In this document: positions 15,401 to 28,700 of the stretch, piece by piece
Position numbering within the stretch: the first letter of the stretch is position 1
Layout of the letters: the number at the start of each line of letters is the position of its first letter
DNA from: Ifrita kowaldi
Taxonomy: Eukaryota; Chordata; Aves; Passeriformes; Cinclosomatidae
Direction: 5' to 3'
Assembly (NCBI GenBank): GCA_013398055.1
Contig: VZRS01000311.1
Location: 324,015 to 388,014 of the forward strand
Length of the DNA: 64,000 nt
Made by a program: the position numbers and the translations under genes
The notes under the pieces: model-generated
Told to the model about the DNA's origin: nothing
What the model saw: the letters and a program-made list of their open reading frames with translations, nothing else
The model's database searches: none

Positions 15401-18400
15401 GATGACCAGGGTTGCTCCTAATTCAAAAAAATTCAGACTGCAAAGCTTGAGACTAACTTTTTTTAAAGAGTAGGTGCAGCAGAACCTGTTGGTGAGTGTT
15501 TTACCCATGACACCAGTGGAACCAGGACTTCACATAACCCCTTCCTGTCTACTTTAGGCTCCAACACACCTAAGTGTGAGGATACAAAACTCAATTTTAC
15601 TCACAGCAACACAAAATCCAGTTCTACTTATGAAGGTTTAGAAGCACATGAAATGAGTTACAACTATTACTTTCTACACCTCAGTTTATCAGAGACATTT
15701 TCCTGCTGGACCACAGAAAATTTATATCGAAGGAAACAGGTGGTAGAAGGGAAGAGAAATGACAAATAAAACATAAACAAACAAACAAAAAAAAGCACAG
15801 CCCAAAAATTCCAATGGTACTTAAGTAAACAATGTGAAAGATACTGATCAGCAAATACTGCTTTCCTTGTTCCAGCTGGTTCTTTAAGATTAAATCTCCC
15901 CAAATCAAGATCCATCAGCATGGACACCAAACCCTGAACAAATCTAGCCTACAGAAGAAGGAAGGGGAGTTGGAAAAGAAACATCTTGCAACTCCTCTCC
16001 AGCTGGAAAGAACACATCCTATGGCAGTGAAGGATACTTTTGCCAGTGACAAAGGCAGCAATCACTGAGACAAATTAGATGGAAGTACATTTTAACCTAT
16101 TAAAGCCTTTATCCTATTAAGCGTCTTTTGCAGTTAGTATATTAACTCTTTCTTTAGAAACACAGTTGCTGAAGATATTTATTATTTAGTGTAACTAAAT
16201 GCCATTTCCAAAAGCTTTTGCAAGACTTAGGATGAATTCCTAAGCAAGCTGTGCCCAGATGAAGAACTGTAAGAAGAATCAACTACCATAAACCGGGTTT
16301 ATATTATCATTTTCACAGGAATAATGATCAATATTCAGGTTATGGGATAGAACTAAACTCTCAGTAGGGAATCCTCAATCTCGTTTGCAGACAGGGGAGA
16401 AGGATATGCCTGGAGTGGCTCTTTGATAGAACTGAACTGGACTCCACGTAGATAAATGTCTGTTATCCATCTGGTGCTGTAATTGGCAGACTCTATATAT
16501 AAGAACCATGCTGCTCAGCCTTGCCTGTTCATATAAAATGTCACCACAACCTTTACATTTTGCGTGAGATGTAAGTTTGTAAAAACCAGCAGGTCTACCT
16601 GACTTCCAGAAAAATCAACACGCACTCTTTAGTCCTGCTTTTCCTCTTTGCATTTCAGCTTGTTAGTAAGGCACCCACAAAGGTCACTTTGGACAGCAAT
16701 GGAGAGTCAAAGGGAGCTCCTTTCTGGGCACTGTGTCCTTTCATGACTTTAAAGAGAGGTCTATCAACAGCAGGTGCCCCTAGAGCACATAATGTTTACA
16801 CATGGCAGCAGAAGAACATGCCAGCTCCCAGCACAGCACCATTTGGCCATCAGCCACAGGCTGAGGCTGGATAGTCTCAGGATCCTGCTCGGCCAAGGTG
16901 CATTCTGAAGGTGCCTCAATGAAGCTGAGCCTCTCCACTGGAACTACACACACAGCTCAGTTCCCCTTCCTTCTCAGGATCCTGTGCAGAGGATTGCTTT
17001 CTCTGCTTAGGCTGGTAAATAAAGTGTTGTAGCATCTCCCACTCGTATCTGTTTGAGGCTGAGCATCATGCTTTGTCATTCCAACCCTGCAGTTCTCAGA
17101 CTCATTGTCACCCCGTGTCACACAATCACATACTTGTACACACATCTGTTCCACGCCATCCACTCGCTTTTCTGTAACACTGAATGCCAAAAATAACCCT
17201 GAAACAGAAACTAATTCATGCATTATACTACTCATGAACTAAAAGCAAAGTATATTGTACCTTGATAAGAACAAGAGGTTTTTCCCACAGAAGGAACCCA
17301 CTATTTCCCCCAGTAGGATACAAAAGGGAAGGGTCAATGCTGCTCCAATACAAAGGTGACGCAGGCAGCCAGTGCTCCCAGGCTGCAGCAATGTCTAATG
17401 GCTTGGTTGCCTCCCACATAACCTCATTCTTCATCTCATGCTTCAAGTCACTACCAAGGTCTAACAACATAATTAGAGGTTTCCTGCAATGAGTGGCAAA
17501 TGCAGGTGAGCTACTTTGAGTGCAACCACTACAACAGTGCTTGTAAGTGGTTAAGTGGCAGGGAAGAGGAACAAATACTAGAGAGCAACAACTTCAACAG
17601 CAAAGGTTGCTCAGTATTTACCTAGAAATCATATTAAAACTATTGTTTAAAACACCTGACTTGTTTGAAATTTCATCAGTTCTGGTAAGAAATATGACTG
17701 CAAGACTACACACAGAGTTAACACAGTCATCCAAACTACTCTGTGAGGAGCAATGGTTGAACTATTGCCTGGTGTCTCCCTTCCTCGTGCTCTCTCTCTT
17801 ACTATGCCTTTCAGCACAGTAAAATTCTGAGAGGGGAAAGGCAGCATCCTCTGGCAGTGTCCCTTTTGAGAGTGGCAGACAGTACTGCCCAAGGGATTTC
17901 AGATCAAGGATCACTCTCCCAAAGTAAGGCTTGTGAGAGGAATGTACGTGGTCAGCACTGACAACACACTTGCAATCCTCCAACAGAACCAAGGAGAAAA
18001 AAGCCAAAACAAAAAGACATCAAATTACTTATGCATACATCAACCCCAGAGACAACCAAGAACATAAACCTGTACTTTCCCCAGAGAGAGCTTCTGACTG
18101 TTTATTTTACATTGAGAGGCAAAAATCATGTGGCAATAATATAAAAAAATTCCATTATGTTCAATAAAGTGAAAAAACAATCTGGCATATAGATTTCCCC
18201 TATTATGTATTGACTCCTTTTACTTGGCTTTTATTCTAATGTCTGTAAAACAAAGTCCGGAACAAACTTCAGCTGACTGTATAAAATAAAAGTGTTCATT
18301 ACACAGATTTATTTTTTAACAAAATGTCATATACTCCAATGAAACAGGTATGTAAAACAGAGGTTTAATTTGAAATCTGAACATTGTTCTGGGAAAAAAC

Positions 18401-19528
18401 AAACAAACAACAAAAAACCAACCCAAAAACTCTTTCCCAATTTATCTCAGCAGTGACAATTTTCTAAATTAGTTAAAGACCAGTCCTGCAGTAACCTTCA
18501 CAAATAACTGAGGTAAATACTCATTCCTATTTTTCTATTTTTATCAGGAGAAATACTCCTTGTCAGGAGTATCTGAAGTACAAAACATTGCTTCTACACT
18601 TGTATTTTCATTTTGGCCAGCTCTGTAAATAACAACACGCAAATGTCAAATTTCTTAGCAGGTCTTTGCAAATCGTGCCTTAACAAGTTAGGCTCCTCTA
18701 AAAATAAAGAGCTCTATCCCATACACACAGGCAAAAACAATTTTAAGGTTCCAACTCTCCTATGTCTTTGAAAGGAAATCACCAAGAAACAAATTCAAAA
18801 ATTTCTGTAGTGGAAGGAGGAGCACAATCAAGAGGAAAATTATTTTTTCTTTTTTTTTTTTTGAGAAGGGCTGCTTGTTTTCATCAATGTCACAAACTGC
18901 TTGACACATTCAAATGTTTTGTTTAAAATAAACAGCGTAATGGACGATAATGGAACACGTTTTGTGCTGAATTACGTAACAGAAAAGGTATGCGAGTTTA
19001 ATCAACTATTACTTAGCATATTCCCTGCTTGAAGTCAGGCAGTGCTCGCACTACAACTCACACATTCCTCAGCCCTGTAAATGATCAGAGATTGTCAGCC
19101 ACTCCAGGCGTCTCCGTAGCCCAAATTACACTGCAGTGATGCTGTTCCAGCCTCACAGCACCGGCTTTGGCTACGGGCAGCGATCTGCAGTAAAGTGACC
19201 CAAACGCTGCTGCGGGCACCAAAAAACACGAACAAACAAAAAAATCCAAACCTCCCAGCCCTACCTGAGCCACCCAGAGCTACTCACCGTTCACGGCTGC
19301 GGGAAACTGAGCCATCATGGTCCCGAGTGCGCGCCGCTAGCCCTCAGCCATCTGCAACATGAAAACATCGTGCATTAATAATGCAACAAGGGCAGAGCCG
19401 AGCGGGGCACGTCCGTCCCCGGCCCCCACTTCCGACAGCGAACAATGCCCGGCCCGGGGCTGCTGCTGAACCAGCGGCATTTACACCGCTGGGGAGGGGG
19501 TGGGGGATTTCTTTTTGCCTTTTTTTTT

Positions 19529-19571
<43 letters not shown>

Positions 19572-19732
19572 TCTAGGGTATGCGGTGCAATCCTTAAAGG
19601 GAAACAGTACCAAGTGTCCGGAGTGATGCACACAAAGTGCTCCCGGCTCGCCGGGACATATGGCTGGGGACAGCAGAGCCCGGGCTCCCAGCAGGTCCCT
19701 GCCCGCTCTCCCCGGTAAATACTTAGTGTTTC

Positions 19733-19766
<34 letters not shown>

Positions 19767-22700
19767 GTGCTCAGCTCCTCAAGCAAAAGTTGCTGCTGAG
19801 CAAAGTGGAAAACCAATTATTATTCAAATTCATCCATTCCACCACTCCACGCACTACTAACAAAGAAAACACTCTTAAATGATGTATTCTGAAGAAAGGG
19901 CTTGTCCCAGCAAAAACCTGTCATCAGCCAGTTTTGGAGAAGCAACACAATGAAGTTATTCCTTCTCCTGAGCTACTCCATAAAGACTCAAAAGCAGCAT
20001 TTAAAAGGTGTCTCAATAGAATTTACTTTTGTAATAAATACCAGAGTACTAAAATTTTGTTTTTCTAGTATGCATCCTTTCAAGAGTACCTGTATAAAGA
20101 ATTCTTTAGAATTGCAAAATATTCACTAATACTTATCTGAGGGAAAAGCATGAACAATTCACTGCTTTACAAATTGAGAACTAAGACAATGAAGTGAGCT
20201 TGTGCTTTGGATGAGATAATTTTACTTAAATACTGAAATCTATACATCATAATCATTGTGCTCTGTGTGGAGGAACTATTGTACAGGATGAAGCTACAAA
20301 AATGAAATATTTATTTTAATTTAAAAATACATGAATCACATCTCACTCATCCCCTTTTCAGACACTTAACCTCCTACCCACCCACACACACAAACACTTC
20401 ACCTCTCAATACAGCCACATATTTTAATATTAAGTACAGAAATATCACATCCCCCATAGTCCCTTCCTGCCAAGAAACTCCTGCACATCTCAGCACAAAA
20501 ATCACACAACTGGAAAGCACTCCAGTTCCACCTGAGGACAGGAAAGTATTTTTTTGTATCTATTGCACATTTCTTCAATAAAATTAAAAATGTTAATTTG
20601 TTAACAATTCTCTATGTATAGTTCACATCACTGTTATTATATATTGTCATGGTTTAGCATAGTTTGGGTTTCTGGTTAAGAAGGGGCTCCATCAGACATA
20701 CATATATTTGTGGCTACACACACATGTATACATATCTACTTAAAGAAAGTAAATGCAGCAGTTGGTGAGTTCAAATGATCCCTCACAATGACACTAGGTA
20801 TGAACCACGGAAACATGAAAAAAGGAGGCATGGACCTGTTCCAAGACATGGACCTACCAAGCAGCCTACTAAGAGACACTTGTGATCTATAAAGAGCCTT
20901 CCTGAAAAACGCTGCCAATGTTGTAAAACATTTCTACAGCACATTTCTCTGCAAAAGCTGTTCTGTCAAGGAGGTCTAAAAGAGAACCTGAAACCATGAC
21001 ACAGAAGCAGGATGCTGGAGAACACCCCCAGAATCAGCAGATTTCCACCTGCATGTGGCTTGTTGCAGATTTAGTCTTATTGGTTAAGTGCTACACATTT
21101 GATCTTTTCTCCAACTCACTTTGTTCTCTTAATTTCAGGCGGCTTTTAGTTTTTTGTTGTTTTTTTTTTTTTAAATGAGTAATCATCAAAACATAGAATA
21201 TCCCAAGCTGGAAGGGACACTAGAGGATCATTGAGTCCAACTTCAGACTCCACGCAGGACACCCTAAGTAAACGTGTGTATCTGAAGAGCATTTGGCCAA
21301 ACACTTCACAAACACCAACTGGTTTGGGGCCATGACGCCTTCCCTGGGGAACTTCTTGTGCGTAATTGCCCTCTCTGTGGAGAACTTTTCCTTATATCCA
21401 ATCTCAACGTGTTCTAAAACAGCTTCAAGCCATTCCCTCATGTCCTGTCACCAGGAGAAGACACCAGCACTCCCCTTGCTGCTCCCATCATAAGGAAGAT
21501 GTAGACAGCAATGAGGTCACTCCCTCAGTCTCTTCTCTGAACTGGACAAACCTCATATCTTCAGCTGCGCCTCAAAAGTCTTGCCCTCTAGTCCTTCCAC
21601 CATCTTTGTTTCCCTCCTTTGGACATGGTCTGATATTTTTATATGCTTCTTAAACTTTGAGGCCCAAAACTGGACACAGTACTCGAGGGGAGGCCTCATA
21701 ATACAAGTCAAATAATTATCAGACAATACAGGTCTGACAGTAAACTGATTAACTCTTAAAACCCCAAATCTTAAGATATACTTTTGAAATACTTTCTATG
21801 ACTCACAGAGAAAGTCACATTTTGCCTTGGTTTTGCTGAAATGGCTTGTGTAGATTGAGCTTCCAAACTCCCAACTGCAGAGCAAGTGAGTGGGAGAAGT
21901 AACCCAGGCACCTTCATGCACACAAAATGGGGAAATCCCTTCTCCTCGTTTTAATGTCCCTAGAGTTGCAACCATACCTCATTTTAAAATCAATTTCAAC
22001 TGAAAAATTTTGAGGACTCTGATGTCGCTTTTGCTTGGTGAGGGTCATTCCTATTTATGAAAGCCCTGCATCTATGGAGGACATGTGTTCCTGGTTCATT
22101 TTCATCAGCAAAAATAATGAGCATTCCTGCCCAAATTATCAGCACAGGATTTTTCAGTGTACCTGAAAATTCCCTAAGTTTTTCAAGTCTGGGCTGAACC
22201 AGCCTGGTAAATCTGTGCTGGGCATTGCCATGTAGATGAACCAACACCCAAGGTCCAAAAACAAGAGGGAACTGCCCAGTGGGTCTGTACTGAGAGTACA
22301 TTACAGCAATGTGATGTGATTTAATCATGATTTAGCTCTGTTGTCTCACTATTATGTCTATATGCAGACCTTGTCATATTTTAAATAAATAGCAAACTTG
22401 AAGGGCACCAAAACCCTCCTACAGTAACCCTTACAAATGGAGAAAATTATGACCTCACAGAAGCAACCAAAAATCATAAATGAGCCTTTCACAGGATTTT
22501 GCATATCTCACCAGCACTGGGAACACATTCTTATCCCTCTGCACAGATCCACTTCATTCAGACACCAGCACTACACCAAGCACAGATACTTCTCCAATGA
22601 CAGACTCTTAAGTTGTACCAAGAAGTAAAAAAAGGAAGAATAAAAGTATTGCTGCAATATAATTTCCCCTCACTCATTTTTTTTAAAGAAGGAGGAAACA

Positions 22701-25700
22701 GTCCAGCAAACTTGAAATCTACACGCATTTTTCAGAAGTCTGTGAAAACAATCCTTCTCAAAGAATGGAGCTTGCCCTCAACAAGTATTCTGTCTTCAGC
22801 ATTTCCCCAGGCTTGGGGGAGGTTTGGAGATTATTCATACATCAAAGCTAAAAGCAGCTTATTTTCACAAATTGCAAATAAAGTTGCTGCAGTCACCATT
22901 TATAAAGACCTACAAAGGTGTAAAAGCACCTTAAACCTTTAGTACACAAGTTTGAACCGCTAATTTACCAAGGGAAATCTCAGCAAAATATTCTCACTTC
23001 AAGACAAACTTAGATTTTAGAATCATTCTGATAACTTCTAATCATTAATGGAGGTGAAAGCTGTAAATTTCAAATGACCCTTTTTACACAATACATTATA
23101 CAATGCCATATAGAAATGCTCACTGAAGAAAGAAAATAAAAATCAAGAAAATACTATAACCAGTGTCCCAAACAGATGATATTAATGAAATCATGGCCTT
23201 CACCACCAGAGTATTTCATAGAAAATTGTTTCTGCAAAATGTTCTAGAAGATGTGCTTGGTGGACTCAGTCATGAGTCGTAAGAAACAGTGGCAGACACA
23301 GCACGAAAACCATGGTGTAACGACAGGATCAAACATCATTATGAACACTGTAGATGACATTAAGTCCTGCTGCCATTTAGGGTGAAACAGGAAAACTTGG
23401 ATTTTACATTTAAACGGCAGAACAGCAAGTTCTTGTAAACAAGCCATCTGACTAGCCCCAATCTCTAGAGCACTAATTGTTTTCACAAACTGACCTGCCA
23501 GACTGCAACTTCTGTTCCCTCTCTCAGTGTTCATTATAGCTGGGACAAGTGGAGAAAAGAAATGAGGAGATTGCAAAAAGCAGGGGGCACATCAGGACCA
23601 TGCTGAAAGCATTAGAAAACGTTAGGGCTGGGCAGACTGCACACAGAGGGAAAAAATCTTTTTCTTTTCCCTGTCATAGGCATATTGCCATTTTACGAAG
23701 GGCAGCCTTACCACAATCTTTGTTAATATTTATACTTGAATCAATTATTTTTTTGAAAACATTTCTCAGAAAAACCACAGCCACATAGTTTTAGTAGGAA
23801 TGAAGGTCTGGTGCAGCAGGCTCTGTCTGGAAGGAAGCAAATACATGGAAGCAGCATGTGTGGTCACACTGTTACTCTTTTCCTCTTCTCCATGGCAGGA
23901 GGAAGATACATTGCGGAATTTTGCTGCAAGAGCCAATTAGCAAGGGCAGAGACTGCAGCACTAGTTACCTGATTTACTCTTTGCTACACCTGTAGATCTG
24001 GACAACACCAAGACGACTCATTAGTATTTGCAAAGCAAGCAGTGACCTTGTAATAATAGCCCATGTAGTTGTTTCCTGCTTTTTTTGGAGTACGCTCTTA
24101 AAAAGGAGAGAATAAGAAGCATTAGTAAGGCATTATGAACCAGCACAGACTAGAACTTCTATTTGTTCAAGGCATACCAGTATGAGAGTCTACTGATTGA
24201 AAAAAAAAAATAAAATAAAAAAGAAAAACGTCTTAACATTGTGGCAGGCCAAGCATTTATCTCCTTTATACAGTACAGTTATACACAGCCACATGGCCTT
24301 TTCAAAATGCACTGTGGCCAGCTTACAAAGTCCACCCACTCTGATAACAAACGAATGACATCAGCGACAAAACAGAGGAGTCGACTGTGGGTAGCACATT
24401 GCTGGCTCTTCCTGCTCCCCCTGCTGCTGTAGATAACAGTACTGCGAGCTTTAGTTAACATTTTGACATTCGAAGGAAAAAAAATAAAGGGTTAAATATT
24501 TTACTTCTTAACCCTGCGGTACGAAGCCCCTTCCTTGCTCACTGTGAAAGAGAAACTTACTTCCCAACAGTGATCCAGACACAATACAAAAAGTATTTTT
24601 CTGACAAATATCCTTCTGCCCACCTTGCCTGACTAATAGGCTTTCTGAACATACTGACCATCCAAAATACAAGAACCTCCGTTTCTGTTCAAAAAACAGA
24701 ATTGTGTGGTCACTGTCACTGCGTTTACTCTGCTTCTTACACAGCTGCTCAGCTGTGAAAGCACCCATTCAAAGTATCAAGACACAGTTCAGCGCTCTCC
24801 TCTGTGTCTGGAGATTAAAACTGATCTTTTCTTCCTCCTAGGAGATGGTTTCCCCTATTTTATTGCACAGTCAATCAAGGAAACTCATGAACAGTGTTCA
24901 GAATAGTAACGTCAATTCAGGACTTCAACCTCCTAAAAGAAATTCTCTACATTAAAGCAGAGATCCGCAGGTTCCTCTCTGTCTGTCCATGCCCTTCCAG
25001 ATTCAAATCGTCTTTGCAAGGAAGAAATTATTCTGAAGGAGAGAATGAAAATCCCACTTCAGGAAGCTCACTATTTAAATCCCTGGCCCTTCTCCCAGGA
25101 GACACAAACTTCCTCAGGAAAAGATGGGAATTGAACCCAGCTCTGTCACACCCTGGAAGAATACATTCACTAACCTGATCCCAGACAGACAGACATCACC
25201 ACCTCTGCTTGCTTTGTTTAAAAAGGAAACGAAAAAAAGCAAAAAGCAGAGTGTAGACTATTTAGAAGATCTTTTTTAAAAGGCTCTGAGCTTCTACCTT
25301 CGAGAAGGAACTCCAGGCTGCATATTGTAACCTTTCCAGAGAGCTGAGTGAGATATGCTTGCTCCTCAAGGGGTGGTAACTTAAAATACTCTTAGGTTTT
25401 TTTTTGCTCCCTACTTTTGAATTCACATGACTCCCTACTCCATATGCCGTTTTTTCTAGATTCTGTTTTAAAAGACATCAATTCTCACATCTAATTATTT
25501 GCAAGCATTGTACCAGCACCCTTAAATGCTGTTTGGTGAGGTCCACACACCTTGAAACCTGCAGTTCTCCACTTTCACACTGTAACTCCTAATTTATGTC
25601 AATACGGACTTGGGCAAGATATAAGTATTTGATGAAATGTCTTCCTTTCATTATTTTCTTACTTCAACCATAACTGGAAACATTGAGAGCATATTACTTT

Positions 25701-28700
25701 TAAGCTTATTCATTTGAAATCATGCCACCTTTGAGGAAATTTTTGACCCCGCTCCTGTCTTTCCATCAGGAGCATAAGCAAAATGGTAACAGAGAAAAAA
25801 AAAACCACAACTAAAAGAAGAATTCTTAATGTTATTTTCTCCTTATGATAGACGAGATGCTACTTAACTTGCTGCTCAGCTTTCAGTCCCAGGTAACAGT
25901 GCAAAATGTACAGAACATCTAATGGGCTGCTATAGCAAAGCATAAAACAAAAGATACGTGAGCACTCTTCTGTGCTCAGCAGAGAACAATCTTTGACTAT
26001 CTGTAAAACCAATGAAAGTAAAACATTCAGTGAGACTGGATTTACAGTTTAGGTATCTGCTTTCAAGCTGGGCAGGTGCACAAAACCATTGCAGGCTTAA
26101 CTTCTCCAAATTGAATGAGATGACAAGCAGAGAGGAGAAAGGCCACAAGAGGCCTTTAAAGCAAAGAAATGGTGTTTCTCTCTGACGAATCAAAAATCAG
26201 GGGAACCTCCTGGGAGAAGAAGTAAAGACCAGCATAAGGCAGTCAAAACAGGAAAAAAATAACTAGGTAGGAGTATTTCAGATGGATAACAGATGGGTAA
26301 AAATGCATTCCCCAAAGTGACAGAGGAAAGTGTGGTTGTAATGGAGATTCTGCCCAGCACAGGAACTCTGAGACCAGCATGCTGGTCCTGAGGTGGACCC
26401 AGGACATAGGCAGTGTGGCCACAGCAACTCTCACTCGCCCCAGATGAAGCCTCCTGCTCCTGACCCCACTCCCATCCACAAGTCTCATCCACACTTACAT
26501 TATCAGGAGCAGTCCTTCAAATCATCCAGTTGAAATGTGGTCTCTTAAACCTTTACCACTGAGCTCTAGAGCATACAGGAATAATGTTTTGACCACCAAA
26601 TTTGAATTTCATGGTCTTAGGGAATCAGTTATCACCTGTGTTAGACAAACATATCAACATCATGTAAAATCCTGAGGGACAAAAGTATCTCAGTTAGAAA
26701 GACACTTGTCCCACCTTAAAGTCGTTACAGTGTAGTGGAAAAAGCTAGAAAGTTTTGGGTTTTGATTAGTGAAATTCTTGATAAGACTAAAAGTATTATT
26801 TAAATCTGCTCTGATTTTTTGATACATTTATTAGTATAGCCATAATAGGTAATTTTTTTTCACATTCCAATTGTAATATTTTTAGAAACAAAGAAGAGTT
26901 AACTCCCATTTCCTGTTCTTCCCTTACTTCATGTGTATGCTGTTGAATCACTGACTGCAGATACTGCTCATGACTGATGCCACAGCATTTCACAAGCTCC
27001 ACTTGCATCAGCCTTGAACATTTTCACTAGTAGAGCCAGCTCAGAATTATTGTCTGCTACTTCTGAAGCAACAACATCCCATATCAAAGTGTCTCATGTC
27101 GAACTGGCTGCTCTCAGAATCGCTGCTCCAAAGAAGCTGTGACTTTTCTGGATCAACCATGCCTTCTCAACTATTTGTAAGCGCCAAAATGTTCAAAAAT
27201 AGTTCTCAGGTACTTGTCCTCTATTAGGTAATTCCAATGCTTTGTGCTGCTACTGTCATCATGTTACATCATTTGAATTTCATGTGCCGTTCTGAAAGTA
27301 AGAGTTACACAACACTGTGCTCCTCTATATAAATGTTCAATCCATTATTTTAACTCTAGGATCCAAGTAACCAACCTGGGCAGGCTGTGTTCCTATACTG
27401 ACAAAGTTCTAAATATTCCTAACTTGAAGAAAAATGACATTTCATCAGCTCCATTTTTAGTTCATAATTTTTATGTGACCTAATCCTTACTTTTACAACA
27501 TTTGGTGCTAATGGCACAACAATACCAGAAAAACAAGTTACTACAGTCCCTCTATCATCTTGCAAAGGCCAATAAAACACTGTATGTATAGAAGTAAGAA
27601 GAACTCCTCATTAAATAAAACCCCCTATTTTGTTTTCTAAAGAAAAATTTATTTTATCCTTAAATAAATCTGAGAAAACAAAAAACAAAACAAAAACCAC
27701 CACCATCCTGATAGACAAGTGAATTAATGAAAGCAGTAATATTATAGTAACCAAGCAACCAGAATGCTTGAAGTCTTAGCTTCCCTGCCTAAGAGTATGA
27801 GACATGAGTAGTTAACATGTATTTTGATGAATCCCATCACCCAACAGGGACCAAGCTTAACAGAAGGGTGCCCTTTGCAAAGACCTTAACTGACTACAAT
27901 ATTCATAAAAAACAGGCAACCAGAGAAGGCACAACCAAATTTAGTGACCTCAAGGAAGAGAAAGACTGCTGTATGTTTGAGTACCAATATTAGACACCAA
28001 AGGATTCACATGGCTAAAGGCTGCTCTAAATATACTGACCACGAGAAAAATTCAACACAGGCTCACATCTGATCAAACTCAGACAGCCAATGCCACAGAA
28101 AAGAAGGCTTCAATGCTCACAGCTGGCTTCAAATTTTGGTTTACATTGGTCTGTCACTGGAAGGAACTTGAACTTACATGTAGACGTAAATCTCACAGTT
28201 CTATATTGATCAGGATTCAAACACATCATTTCCAGAAGTAATTCAGGTACCTGCAATATTTGCAACTAAGCATTTGAAAATTTCAGGATCACTTAAAATA
28301 GCTGCTTAGCCCTTCTAGAAATCCAACCAGGCACTCTAACACGAGTGTTTCCCCTCGTAATAGTCTGATGTCATCTATCACCAACCAGAGTACACAAGAA
28401 AAATGCAATTTTAAAAGGTGAAGTTAAAAGGTGATAGTATGTTTTCAAAGGTAAAAGGAATACAGTAATGACCCTATTTCACCCCACATCTAGGTTCAAC
28501 CTCTGAATGTCAAAGTACACTTCGTGTTAAGTGTTTTACTGACAAGCGATAGTGCTTGAAATAGGTCAGTCAGTCATAAAAAAGAGAGCTCTCTAATTAG
28601 CATGACTTTGTAATCTTTATAATCACCAATCGTCATTTAAGATGAAAAAGCCTAAGAAGGGTTACTGACTTTCCCACATCATTCAGCCACATAAAGTGAA

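Larger units (their letters stand above)
457..19287 (-). other. ITSN2: ITSN2 intron 2
   Basis: An 18.8-kb intron with no further exon that I can recognise on either strand. It holds CR1 copies at 3050-3365 and 9298-9825, a weak CR1 scrap near 13.8 kb, a solo LTR at 7470-8116, a MIR-like scrap near 6.5 kb, A-rich tracts near 8.75 kb, and otherwise AT-rich unique sequence. The many 60-110 codon open frames lack homology and splice logic. Confidence 0.85.

Noticed and set aside
22000..22328. 110-codon minus-strand frame in ITSN2 intron 1
   Set aside because: No splice sites or recognisable domain; composition ordinary for intronic DNA.
25120..25160. tRNA B-box-like gaattgaacccagc
   Set aside because: No A box or cloverleaf around it; probably a SINE scrap or chance.
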